In this document: in pieces, positions 42,269 to 50,190 of the stretch
Numbering within the stretch: the stretch's first letter is position 1
Layout: every line of letters starts with the position of its first letter
Source of the DNA: an uncultured Candidatus Saccharibacteria bacterium
GTDB taxonomy: Bacteria; Patescibacteriota; Saccharimonadia; Saccharimonadales; Saccharimonadaceae
Direction of reading: 5' to 3'
NCBI GenBank assembly: GCA_947302975.1
Contig: CAMYXA010000003.1
Coordinates: 1 to 64,000, forward strand
Length of the DNA: 64,000 nt
The notes under the pieces: generated by a model
Database searches by the model: none
Told to the model about the DNA's origin: nothing
The model's input: the letters and a program-made list of their open reading frames with translations, nothing else
Made by a program: the position numbers and the translations under genes

Positions 42269-44002
42269 CTATTCTTTCGGTTTGATTTTTAGGTTATTGA
42301 TCACAGCATCAGAGACATTATCGAATAATGTTTTGGCGTCTGTAGAGCCATCAAGATGCTGCCCCTCTCCCCACATTTTAACCACAATCACATATTTTGG
42401 CAACTCCCCATCAGGGCCACCGAAGCCGAGATAAGTGCCAATTGTTTCGCCATCCGGAGCGCTATATGCCCCAGTTTCTTCAAGATAAACCTGACCAGTA
42501 CCAGTCTTACCACCAAGGTAATATCCAGGCGCGTCCTTCTTCCAATAAAGACTTCTCGTATCATGAAGCATCGTGCGCATCGTGGCGCTGACGTCCGAGC
42601 TAATCACGAGCTCGCCATTCCCCTCTTCAAACTTCGCAACCTCAAGCTCGCCATTTTTCATGGTTCCCTTCACGACCGTTGGTGTAATCCTATATCCGCC
42701 ATTTACAATCGTTGAAAAGGCCGAAGCGAGCTGAATCATCGTAAGGCTAGTTCCCTGGCCAAAAGTCATTTCAGCATAGGTCAAATCTGGGGCATAGCCA
42801 TAGTCTGGCTCATGCACCACGCCTTCCGCTTCCGAAATCTCAATACCAGTTCTCTTACCAAGTCCAAGCTTTCCATAATAATCATAAAGTTTCTGCTTCC
42901 CTTGCAAATTGATATGTTCGGCATCGCCACCCAGCCACTTCAATGCTTGAATGCTACCCGTATTCAAAGAGTTATTAAGTGCCGTGCGCATCGAAATCGT
43001 GCCATAAAGATTTGCGGTCTTAGTTGCGTTATTAATAATCGCACCATCAACCTCGGTTTGACCAGTATTAAAGTAGGTCGAATCTGGCGTCATCACGCCC
43101 TCATTCAAGGCTGCCGCAAATACGAATGACTTACACACACTCGCCGGCTCATACGGAACATCCGTCGTGTAATTAATATAAGAGGTCCAATCTGCCACCT
43201 GTTCATATTTTCCCGGATCATAGGTCGGGACGCTCGCCATTGTGAGCACCTCGCCCGTGTTTGGATCCATCACAATCGCCGCTGCGTGAGTCGCAAGCGT
43301 CGTATTCACCGCGTTAGCCAAAACTTCCTCGGTCTTTTTCTGGAGTTTCCTATCAATCGAAAGCACAATATTTTCCCCGTCCACCGCTGGAATCCTGATA
43401 TTGTCATTACCAATCGAAAGTGCCACATTATTCACGTCCGAAATCGTCTTTAACATACCATTCTTACCAGCAAGTCGCTCATTCAAAGCTCCTTCAACGC
43501 CATACTGCCCTTCCCCATCCATATTCACGAACCCAAGCATCTGTGCAGCCATCTCACCCTCAGGATAGACACGGCGGTTGTTTTGCTTAAACCAAACTCC
43601 AGAGACTCCTTCCTCAGAAATCTTCGTCGCAATCTCGCGCGGGACGTTCTTTGCCACGATGTAATAACGAAGTCCTTCAATATTAAACACTTCGTCAATG
43701 TTTGCCGTCACATATTCCTTAGCATATTTATCAAGCGCTGCCTTAAGGCCATCTTTATCAGTAATTTGTGGATCGATAATGATCGAATAAACCGTCTGGT
43801 TCATCACGACCTCGACCGGCTTTCCCTCATCCATCATATAGATACTTCCGCGCTCCGCCACAATTTCTTCAAGCAACGTTTGTTGCTTGGTTGCGCGGCT
43901 CACCCATTCGTCATGTTCAACGATTTGGATAAAAAATAGCCGCACCACGATGATCCCGAGTGCAGCAAAAATCAAATAGCGTAGAATTTTAGTCCGAGAC
44001 AT
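42269..44002 (-). CDS. ftsI: Penicillin-binding transpeptidase FtsI (PBP2/3)
   Basis: 577 aa, class B PBP. An N-terminal membrane anchor (about 8-28) is followed by a dimerisation domain (AERGSIYMMDEGKPVEVV) and the transpeptidase. The active Ser lies in YEPASVCKSFVFAAAL (SxxK as SVCK), SxN is NNSLNTGS, and KTG is GGKTGTGQVYLEETG. It cross-links septal peptidoglycan stem peptides with FtsW. It overlaps the ftsL-like gene by 14 nt. No PASTA domains are present. Confidence 0.95.
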   Translation of the reverse strand: MSRTKILRYLIFAALGIIVVRLFFIQIVEHDEWVSRATKQQTLLEEIVAERGSIYMMDEGKPVEVVMNQTVYSIIIDPQITDKDGLKAALDKYAKEYVTANIDEVFNIEGLRYYIVAKNVPREIATKISEEGVSGVWFKQNNRRVYPEGEMAAQMLGFVNMDGEGQYGVEGALNERLAGKNGMLKTISDVNNVALSIGNDNIRIPAVDGENIVLSIDRKLQKKTEEVLANAVNTTLATHAAAIVMDPNTGEVLTMASVPTYDPGKYEQVADWTSYINYTTDVPYEPASVCKSFVFAAALNEGVMTPDSTYFNTGQTEVDGAIINNATKTANLYGTISMRTALNNSLNTGSIQALKWLGGDAEHINLQGKQKLYDYYGKLGLGKRTGIEISEAEGVVHEPDYGYAPDLTYAEMTFGQGTSLTMIQLASAFSTIVNGGYRITPTVVKGTMKNGELEVAKFEEGNGELVISSDVSATMRTMLHDTRSLYWKKDAPGYYLGGKTGTGQVYLEETGAYSAPDGETIGTYLGFGGPDGELPKYVIVVKMWGEGQHLDGSTDAKTLFDNVSDAVINNLKIKPKE

Positions 44003-44339
44003 ACCCAGAAACCGTTGCCGTCTCCATTGCAGCAGCCACAGTGCTTGTCTTTGCTGCAGCTACAGAAGTGAGTCTAGCTTTTTCAACAGCCAAATCTTCT
44101 TTTTTAGCTTCCATCGCTGAAATCTGCGTTTCAACATCCGAAATTTCATAGTCATAGCCGGTGGCCTTTGCGCCCTCAGCAACATAAATAAGTCCAAAAG
44201 AAAGTAGAATAAGTCCAACAATTATACGCTGAGAAATCGGACCTAGATTCCTTGAGGTGTGACGAATGGTATTATAATTACGCGAAAATGTCATCGTCGT
44301 AGTACCGGCTCGTCTCGTCATGTAAGTTTGATTTCTCAT
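43989..44339 (-). CDS. FtsL-like small division protein
   Basis: 116 aa. Basic N-terminus, one membrane helix (about 37-55, RIIVGLILLSFGLIYVAEG) and an external coiled-coil (ISDVETQISAMEAKKEDLAVEKARL), the FtsL topology. The coil is followed by an Ala/Thr-rich end. Sequence similarity to FtsL is always weak; assignment rests on topology and position between rsmH and ftsI. No strong ribosome site is seen; GCGAGAAAATTATAAA precedes the ATG, following a structured RNA leader. Confidence 0.7.
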   Translation of the reverse strand: MRNQTYMTRRAGTTTMTFSRNYNTIRHTSRNLGPISQRIIVGLILLSFGLIYVAEGAKATGYDYEISDVETQISAMEAKKEDLAVEKARLTSVAAAKTSTVAAAMETATVSGYVSD

Positions 44340-44620
44340 TTTATAATTTTCTCGCTGTTAAATTTTTGTTTTATCTTAGTCCGGATAACATATTAGTCAG
44401 AGCTATAAGTAAACTAATATGTTATTCCGGGAAGGTCATACGTTTTCCACACTCCTATGGAAACTCTAAATTGGTGAGCCCTAAGGCTCATAGCTCCCCT
44501 TTTCCTGGTCCGGGTGGGGGTGTTCCCCACCCGGTAGAAGGTTTAGCGGAAGCTAACCTTGATGGTTTGTGTGCGGGATTTGTCCGCAACAATAATTTGC
44601 TTTGGCATATTCTGCCTCCT
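44340..44620 (-). ncRNA. Structured leader with small ORF between rsmH and ftsL
   Basis: On the minus strand AAAAAGGAGGCAGAAT precedes ATG at 44608, a 21-codon ORF (MPKQIIVADK, then SRTQTIKVSFR, stop near 44543). Downstream come three strong hairpins: CCGGGTGGGG / CCCCCACCCGG (about 44534-44510), GAGCC-ttag-GGCTC (about 44491-44477), and a 16-bp stem CCGGaATAACATATTAG / CTAATATGTTATCCGG (about 44430-44381). There is no T-run. The frame after the ORF's TAA stays open for about 45 more codons. It looks like a leader-peptide-controlled or otherwise structured mRNA segment. Confidence 0.55.
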
Positions 44621-44645
44621 TTTTATTGTTTTGTGTTTATTTTTA

Positions 44646-45518
44646 TCAATTCCGCGTAGCAACGCGAAGTTTAGCACTGCGAGCGCGCGGGTTGATAACT
44701 AACTCCATTTCCTCCGCAGTGATAGGTTTCTTATTTAAAATCTTAAGTTCTGACTCTTCGCCATGTTCGCTGACTTCTTTAAAGTATTCTTTGACGAGTC
44801 TATCTTCTAGGCTATGAAAGGTGATAATTGCGACTCTTCCACCAGGATTCAAAATCTTAGGTAGAAGTGGCAAGGTTTTTTCGATTACTTCGAGCTCGTT
44901 GTTAACCACGATCCTGATTGCCTGGAAAATCTGAGTAGCAGGATGGGTTTTTGAGTATCGCGATTTTTTCGCGATAATCTCCGCGAGTTCTTTAGTTCCC
45001 TTGATTGGGCGGTGATGTACAATTTCGCGAGCTAGCATTTTTGCGCGCCCCGGCTTTTCTTCACCGTAGCGGACAAAAATCTCCGCGAGATTTCTTTCGC
45101 TCCATTTGTTTACGATCGTATCCGCCGTAAGCTCCTGGCGCCTATCCATCCGCATATCAAGTGGTCCGTCTTTCGAAAAAGAGAATCCTCTTTCTTCCCT
45201 ATCTAGTTGCGGAGAAGACACTCCAAAATCCGCAAGTATCAAATCAAAAGTTTTTCCACACTCGATTAACTGTAGCACCGCACTATAAAAATCCTGGTTC
45301 ATAATTGTAATTTGGTCACCGTATTTCTCGCATAAATACCTCGCAGCATTTTCGTCTCGGTCAACCAAAACCGAATCTTTATAATTCCGTGTTACATCCA
45401 AAATCTTACTGGCATGTCCTGCGTATCCGGCCGTTAAATCAAGATATGATTCCCCGTTTTTCGGATCCAAGGACTCCAGAACCTCTGAAAGTAATACTGG
45501 TTTATGAAGTTCTTCCAT
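44646..45518 (-). CDS. rsmH: 16S rRNA (cytosine1402-N4)-methyltransferase RsmH
   Basis: 290 aa starting MEELHKPVLLSEVLESL at 45518; the longer open frame has a TATAAT 7 nt before this ATG. SAM-binding region YLDLTAGYAGHASKIL (usual DxTxGxGGHS). FDLILADFGVSSPQLDREERGFSFSKDGPLDMRMD is the RsmH catalytic signature. QIFQAIRIVVNNELE, IITFHSLEDRLVKEYF and NPRARSAKLRVATR complete it. It methylates C1402 of 16S rRNA and heads the dcw cluster. mraZ, normally just upstream, is absent. Confidence 0.95.
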   Translation of the reverse strand: MEELHKPVLLSEVLESLDPKNGESYLDLTAGYAGHASKILDVTRNYKDSVLVDRDENAARYLCEKYGDQITIMNQDFYSAVLQLIECGKTFDLILADFGVSSPQLDREERGFSFSKDGPLDMRMDRRQELTADTIVNKWSERNLAEIFVRYGEEKPGRAKMLAREIVHHRPIKGTKELAEIIAKKSRYSKTHPATQIFQAIRIVVNNELEVIEKTLPLLPKILNPGGRVAIITFHSLEDRLVKEYFKEVSEHGEESELKILNKKPITAEEMELVINPRARSAKLRVATRN

Positions 45519-46083
45519 GTGTATAATTATACACTCATTCGTTTGAGATTGCTCAACTAGAAACTTCAGCGGTTTTGTGTTTGCTTTGTTTTTTGTTTGA
45601 TTCACAATTTATCCATCATAATTTGGTAAACCGAAGTTCACCATAAGATTATGATCGTTGAGAGACTTATTGTGTGGGTTTTTTAGACCTATTATAGAGT
45701 TTTATTGGGAGGTGTGTTTTGAGGAAAGAACGCACGATTGCTTTGACGCGTCTCGCTATATTTTTAACGCGCGCCGAAACTCCTAGTTGGCCAATCTCAA
45801 ACTATGTTAATGTTCTTTTTGTTTTGTGGTTTTTATGTTGTTTCCACTTGAAATAAGTGTAAGCCTTTTTTGCAAAAAAATCAAGACCCATTTTCGCCCC
45901 ATACACCACTAGAGTTTCCCACAAAATGTGGAAAACTCCCTGTTAATTTCCCGAACAGCTTACGCTTTTCAAATTCCAGAAATTATGTTCTAAAAACCGA
46001 ACAAACAGGAATGAAAGGGCCAACTTTTCCCTTCCCCAAGATAAAATGTGATACAATAGCTCATATAATAAAGTGAGGACTAA
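45519..46083. other. Intergenic region between divergent rsmH and the DUF4868 gene
   Basis: 565 nt without a coding-like ORF; mraZ would be expected here and was not found. It contains the rsmH -10 at 45526-45531, a hairpin TTTCCCAC-aaaa-TGTGGAAA near 45914, and near its right end two possible -10 boxes, TACAAT (about 46053) and TATAAT (about 46064), for the plus gene. Nothing else is recognised. Confidence 0.5.
45526..45531 (-). promoter_or_regulatory. Leaderless -10 box of rsmH
   Basis: TATAAT on the minus strand, 7-nt gap to the ATG at 45518. Confidence 0.6.
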
Positions 46084-47061
46084 ATGAACGAACAATTCGA
46101 TATCTTTCTCTGGGCGAACGAAGTCGACGAGATCAAAAACAATGTCTCCGCCGAACTTTTCCTTTTCAACAAAAACTACACTCCGTTTAAGATTAAGTAT
46201 TCAGATAAGCTAACCAACAGCGTAAAAGCAGTTTTCATGCAATCTGCCGTCAAATACATCATCGAGGAATCCGAAAAAGGCCTCGAATGCCGCGAATATG
46301 AGAAAGCCGACGGCGAAGATAAGGTTGTTTATCGCACAAAACTCAAAAACGTTGTTCGCGCTGAGTCCCTCATCAACCTTATCGAAAACGAATATAAAGA
46401 CATCGCCACCTTCTCAGATAACGAATACGAATTCAAGAAAATCAAGGGTATCATTGCTCGCTTCACCTATGCAGGCGGCGAAACTGGAACCAAAACTTTC
46501 TATATCGCCAAGGCTATTTCCGCTTCAGGAGCTTTGAAGGGCGCCTCAAGCTGGGAAATTAACGGTGAAAGCTTCGAGCCATTCTCTGCCGAAGTCGCCT
46601 TGAAGATGCCAGACGACAACCAGGTCGCCATTGTCGACGACAACGTTGTCATCTTCAACCAATCCAAGTTCGAAAACCTCTTCCAATATGATTACAAATC
46701 CCAGGTCATCGCTGACGAAAAGGCCAAAGAGTTGACCGAAAAATACAATCTCTCCTTCGCCGAAGGTTTAACCCTAAATTCCCTTCTCCAAGATAAAAAA
46801 CCGATCCTAAAGAAACTTCAGGCCATGGATATCGCCGAAGAAATGCCACAAAACAAACTCATCGATTATGCCGACGAGATGCAACTCGAGCTCATGACCG
46901 ATGATGACGGTTCAATCATCATCATGGATGACAAAGATCTTTCTATGTTCGTAAACCTCCTGGCTGAAGATTACTACGTTTCTCCAGTCAACGGTCGCCG
47001 CTACGAAATCAAGTCAAAAAAACTACTCGGAGAGCCAGACGGCGAACCACCACGCGGTTAA
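46084..47061 (+). CDS. DUF4868-like (KwaB-like) protein
   Basis: 325 aa. The middle (about 150-225) has the pattern of DUF4868 proteins: FSAEVALKMPDDNQVAIVDD, then NVVIFNQSKFENLFQYDYK, i.e. a strand, a short acidic turn, and the I(F/I)N...FE.iF.Y segment. DUF4868 includes KwaB of the two-gene Kiwa anti-phage system. The usual KwaA membrane partner is not adjacent; the next genes are rnhA-side housekeeping genes on the other strand. Many DUF4868 proteins occur alone. GTGAGGACTAA precedes the ATG and a bidirectional terminator follows. Match made by eye, so moderate confidence. Confidence 0.5.
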   Translation: MNEQFDIFLWANEVDEIKNNVSAELFLFNKNYTPFKIKYSDKLTNSVKAVFMQSAVKYIIEESEKGLECREYEKADGEDKVVYRTKLKNVVRAESLINLIENEYKDIATFSDNEYEFKKIKGIIARFTYAGGETGTKTFYIAKAISASGALKGASSWEINGESFEPFSAEVALKMPDDNQVAIVDDNVVIFNQSKFENLFQYDYKSQVIADEKAKELTEKYNLSFAEGLTLNSLLQDKKPILKKLQAMDIAEEMPQNKLIDYADEMQLELMTDDDGSIIIMDDKDLSMFVNLLAEDYYVSPVNGRRYEIKSKKLLGEPDGEPPRG

Positions 47062-47080
47062 AAGATTTATTCAAACCCAC

Positions 47081-47113
47081 AAAAAACCGGCTCGCTATAG
47101 GCCGGCTTTTTTG
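47081..47113. terminator. Bidirectional terminator
   Basis: Stem AACCGGC / GCCGGCTT region with A-run left and T-run right, between the convergent DUF4868-like and CYTH genes. Confidence 0.85.
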
Positions 47114-47114
47114 T

Positions 47115-47651
47115 TTAATAGTCAATGTCAGAATAGGATGTTTCGACAATATTCTTTTCGCCAAAGACTGCCAAGGTCTTCACGAGATCGTCTTTAACTT
47201 CCTCAACTGAGTCGCCCTCAACGAGGTTAGTCTCAAGCTTCACGAAGTAACCGTTGGTTCCGTCGATATTATCGAGGAAGAGTGAGGTTCCCTCGCCCAT
47301 TTTAATCTCTTGGCGACGGCGAGAAACTTCTTTTTGTGGCTTAAAGCCAAGCTGGAGAATAATATTAACCATCTCGGAGTAATCCTTGACCAAAGTTTCT
47401 TCAACAATGTCGATACCAGAATCTTCGATGTGACGTTTCAAAATCAAGTAATATTTGGCTGGCTTATCTACCGATTTCATCTCGGTACGCATAAGAAGCC
47501 TAGGAAGATTCACGCCGCGTTTATAGCCCTTTGGAACATAGACACGATCATGTTGCCAGAAAACTGGCGCAAAATCCATGTCGATATCAGAGAGTTTCTT
47601 TTCGAACTTCTCTTTGCTTGCTATTTTGCATTTAACGATAATCTTCTTCAT
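47115..47651 (-). CDS. CYTH-domain protein
   Basis: 178 aa. The CYTH (CyaB/thiamine triphosphatase) tunnel fold is indicated by the alternating charged strands IIVKCKIAS (normally ExExK), WQHDRVYVP, PRLLMRTEM, KYYLILKRH, KEVSRRRQEIKM, TSLFLDNIDGTNGYFVKLETNLVEG and a C-terminal helix. The LDxIxxLGxFxExE motif is present in altered form as LDNIDGTNGYFVKLE. The N-terminal ExExK is degenerate (VKCKI), so catalytic activity is uncertain. Family members hydrolyse or cyclise triphosphates. A TATAAT ends 6 nt before the ATG. Confidence 0.75.
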   Translation of the reverse strand: MKKIIVKCKIASKEKFEKKLSDIDMDFAPVFWQHDRVYVPKGYKRGVNLPRLLMRTEMKSVDKPAKYYLILKRHIEDSGIDIVEETLVKDYSEMVNIILQLGFKPQKEVSRRRQEIKMGEGTSLFLDNIDGTNGYFVKLETNLVEGDSVEEVKDDLVKTLAVFGEKNIVETSYSDIDY

Positions 47652-47657
47652 ATCTTT

Positions 47658-47663
47658 ATTATA
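47658..47663 (-). promoter_or_regulatory. Leaderless -10 box of the CYTH gene
   Basis: TATAAT on the minus strand, 6-nt gap to the ATG. Confidence 0.65.
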
Positions 47664-47690
47664 ACATATAAATGCGAGAAAAGCTAGGGG

Positions 47691-48137
47691 TTAGCCAACC
47701 AAGGCAATCTCAACGCCAGAGTCGTTCGTCTTTCCCTGTCTAGCGTTGTTGGCCCACTGGTCTGCGAGCTCATTATATTCGGTCCCTACGTGTCCACGCA
47801 CCCAAATTAACTCTGGAGAATATTGTTTGTATAGGCTATATAATTTCTGCACCAACTCGAGATTTTGAATAGGGCCGCTAGCCTTTTTCCAGCCTTTAGC
47901 TTCCCATCCCGGCGCCCATTTTGTCAGTACATTAATCCAGAACTCTGAATCTGAATGGATTTCACATCCTTCTTCGCCAGCATATTCAATCGCAGCAACC
48001 ATCGCAAACCCCTCCATACGGATGTTCGTCGAATCTTTTTCGCGCCCAAGGCAAACTGGCTTACCATTCTCAATCACTGCATATCCGCCCGGCCCTGGGT
48101 TCGGAGATGCACTTCCATCAGTCCACAAAATTTTCAT
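47691..48137 (-). CDS. rnhA: Ribonuclease HI
   Basis: 148 aa. The four acidic active-site residues are visible: Asp in LWTDGSASPNPGPGGYA, Glu in RMEGFAMVAAIEYA, Asp in EIHSDSEFWINVLTKW and Asp in NELADQWANNAR, with the His of VRGHVG. RNase HI removes RNA from RNA-DNA hybrids. Its -10 box overlaps the end of recJ. Confidence 0.95.
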   Translation of the reverse strand: MKILWTDGSASPNPGPGGYAVIENGKPVCLGREKDSTNIRMEGFAMVAAIEYAGEEGCEIHSDSEFWINVLTKWAPGWEAKGWKKASGPIQNLELVQKLYSLYKQYSPELIWVRGHVGTEYNELADQWANNARQGKTNDSGVEIALVG

Positions 48138-48140
48138 GGT

Positions 48141-49745
48141 CTAATTATAGCATATATCCAGGATTCGCCCCTCGGCCGAGCGCACCCCATTCCATTCATT
48201 TTCCATAATTTGAATCAGGATATCAGCCCTATCTCCCGGTTCAAAATTCAGCCATTTTTCTGGCGCCGAAAAAGCCAAAAGTTTCAGTGTTTTATCATCC
48301 TTACCACGCACTAAAAGCGACAAATGTTTCCCTTCTTCGCCAAGCCTTCTCACCTCCGCAACCTCCACATTCTTTAGCTTAAAAATCGGTTCCGCATTTC
48401 CATCGCCAAACGGTTGGAGTTGCTCTAAATCTTCAAGAAGTTCCAGGTTAAAATCCCCTAGTTTTTCCGCTTCGATATCTGCCGTCTTCTTCAAAAATCT
48501 TTCCTGATTTTCGAGCTTCAAACTTTTATAATATTCATTAATTTTTTCACGAAATTCCCACAGTTCTTCGCCCGAAACTTTCACGCCCGCCGCCGCCGCA
48601 TGTCCGCCGCCATTAATGATCGAGTCGCGCGAAAAGTTTAGCGCTTCCGCCAAGCTAAACTCGCCGAAGCTCCTTCCGGACCCCTTAAAAATCCCGTCCG
48701 ACACTTCAGACAAAACGAACGCCGGCTTCTTATATTCCTCAACTAGTCGCCCCGCAATAATCCCCAAAATTCCCTCGTGCCACTTTCCGGTTTCAATAAT
48801 AACCGGCTCATCCTTAATGCCTCGCTCCGCGATTTCTTTCACCGCCGACTTCTGCTCGTCACGACGCTTCTTGTTTAGTTCTTCGAGTTTTTCTCCGAGC
48901 TTCGCCGCTTCCACACGCGATTTCGTTCTCAGAAGATTTAGCGCTAGGTCCGCCGATTCAATCCTCCCCGCCGCATTCAACCTCGGCCCAATCTGAAAAC
49001 CAATCGCCTCTGCATTTAATCTTTTTACGCCTGCATTTTTAAGAAGTTGTTGCAAACCCACTCGCCTCGTCTTCGAAAGCACCTTCATCCCATAAAAACT
49101 GAGAATCCTGTTCTCATTTTCAAGCGGCATACTATCACAAATCGTCCCAATAAGAACTAGATCGAGCATCCATTTTTCGCGCCCCCCCGCAATCTTTCCG
49201 CGCGCCATAAGCGCCTGCGCCACCTTAAATGCCACCCCCACACCAGCCAAATCTCGAAACCCTTTATAATCCTTCCTTTTTGGGTTCACTACCGCCACCG
49301 CCTCCGGTAACTCATCCGGACATTCATGGTGATCCGTCACAATCGTATCAATTCCGAGCTCGCTTAATTCTGCCACAATTTCCTTGTTCGCCGAGCCACA
49401 GTCTACCGTCACGACCAGTGTCCTACCCTCGTCTTTTGCCTTTTTTACGAGCCTCGAACTCATACCATACCCATCCACAAATCGATCCGGCAGCATGATA
49501 GCAATATCTTTAATACCGGCGAGCGTCAGCGCCTCCTCCATCAGTGTGCTCGACGTTACTCCATCCGCATCATAATCACCATATATTAATACTTTCTCGT
49601 TTTTCTCGACTGCCTCCTCGATCCTCTTTACCGCACTTTCCATGTCCGGGAGCAGAAACGGATCGTCAAGGCTTTCGTATTTCGGGCGTAAAAAATCTTC
49701 TTTAATTCCCCGCTTTTCAATAAGTTGTTCAAATAATTTGTTCAC
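48141..49745 (-). CDS. recJ: Single-stranded-DNA exonuclease RecJ
   Basis: 534 aa, slightly shorter than typical RecJ. DHH/DHHA1 phosphoesterase: LIYGDYDADGVTSSTLMEEAL (motif I), VVTVDCGSANKEI, TIVTDHHECPDELPEAVAVVNPK (DHH), LAGVGVAFKVAQAL, LVLIGTICDSMPLENENR and the DHHA1 GGGHAAAAGV. An OB-like C-terminal domain ends with the stop. The start is GTG at 49745, preceded by AACAGGGGTAGAGT, whose AGGGG may act as ribosome site and which matches the motif repeated in the 37-38 kb region. Confidence 0.93.
   Translation of the reverse strand: MNKLFEQLIEKRGIKEDFLRPKYESLDDPFLLPDMESAVKRIEEAVEKNEKVLIYGDYDADGVTSSTLMEEALTLAGIKDIAIMLPDRFVDGYGMSSRLVKKAKDEGRTLVVTVDCGSANKEIVAELSELGIDTIVTDHHECPDELPEAVAVVNPKRKDYKGFRDLAGVGVAFKVAQALMARGKIAGGREKWMLDLVLIGTICDSMPLENENRILSFYGMKVLSKTRRVGLQQLLKNAGVKRLNAEAIGFQIGPRLNAAGRIESADLALNLLRTKSRVEAAKLGEKLEELNKKRRDEQKSAVKEIAERGIKDEPVIIETGKWHEGILGIIAGRLVEEYKKPAFVLSEVSDGIFKGSGRSFGEFSLAEALNFSRDSIINGGGHAAAAGVKVSGEELWEFREKINEYYKSLKLENQERFLKKTADIEAEKLGDFNLELLEDLEQLQPFGDGNAEPIFKLKNVEVAEVRRLGEEGKHLSLLVRGKDDKTLKLLAFSAPEKWLNFEPGDRADILIQIMENEWNGVRSAEGRILDICYN
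48144..48149 (-). promoter_or_regulatory. Leaderless -10 box of rnhA inside recJ
   Basis: The last two RecJ codons TAT AAT themselves form the TATAAT; the stop TAG and ACC then give the 6-nt gap to the rnhA ATG. Confidence 0.65.
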
Positions 49746-49799
49746 ACTCTACCCCTGTTTTTTTACGAATATTCCCAAAGATTCCCCCACAAAGCCACC

Positions 49800-50090
49800 C
49801 TAGTTGATGGTCTTGCTTGGCCTGCTACCTTTTTGGCTTTTGATCACAATGCTCTGGAGTTCCTTCAAAATTGGGAATTGTTTATTCGTCTGATAGATCC
49901 TTGTGTTTCCCTTTTTCGTCATAATCAAAAACTTCGCAGCCGTGAGCTTCGCCAACTCACGCTGAATATTCCCTGGATCCTCCTTGATGAGCTTCGCTAG
50001 GCCCCGGACATGCGTCTTGAAATCCGGATACTTCGCAAAGACTACAATAATCTTCCTCCTCACCCTGGAAGTGACTAACATATCTAGCAT
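49800..50090 (-). CDS. Small winged-helix transcriptional regulator
   Basis: 96 aa. MLDMLVTSRVRRKIIVVFAK begins a compact wHTH: helix (RRKIIVVFAKYP), recognition part (THVRGLAKLIKEDPGNIQRELAKL) and wing (KFLIMTKKGNTRIYQTN). This pattern (LVTSRVRRKIL..LF, RELA) is seen in ArsR-like and nucleotidyltransferase-associated repressors of archaea and CPR. There is no ligand domain; the target is unknown. GCGAGG precedes the start and a TATAAT lies at 50114-50119. It is divergent from priA, which it could regulate. Confidence 0.7.
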   Translation of the reverse strand: MLDMLVTSRVRRKIIVVFAKYPDFKTHVRGLAKLIKEDPGNIQRELAKLTAAKFLIMTKKGNTRIYQTNKQFPILKELQSIVIKSQKGSRPSKTIN

Positions 50091-50113
50091 AAAACCTCGC
50101 TTTTCTTAGATTC

Positions 50114-50119
50114 ATTATA
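50114..50119 (-). promoter_or_regulatory. -10 box of the wHTH gene
   Basis: TATAAT on the minus strand, 23 nt before the start codon. Confidence 0.5.
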
Positions 50120-50178
50120 TCATGCATTCCCGATTTTCTGTAAAAATTACAACAAATGCACTAAACAGAGTAGTGGTA

Positions 50179-50184
50179 TATAAT
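50179..50184 (+). promoter_or_regulatory. Leaderless -10 box of priA
   Basis: TATAAT ends 6 nt before the ATG at 50191. Confidence 0.65.
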
Positions 50185-50190
50185 ATATAC

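Noticed and set aside
44340-44620. Longer coding gene through the TAA of the 21-codon ORF
   Set aside because: Needs stop read-through, and the downstream frame crosses strong palindromes with no recognisable protein; kept only as an oddity of the leader.
45519-46083. mraZ upstream of rsmH
   Set aside because: No ORF with MraZ features exists in the gap on either strand.
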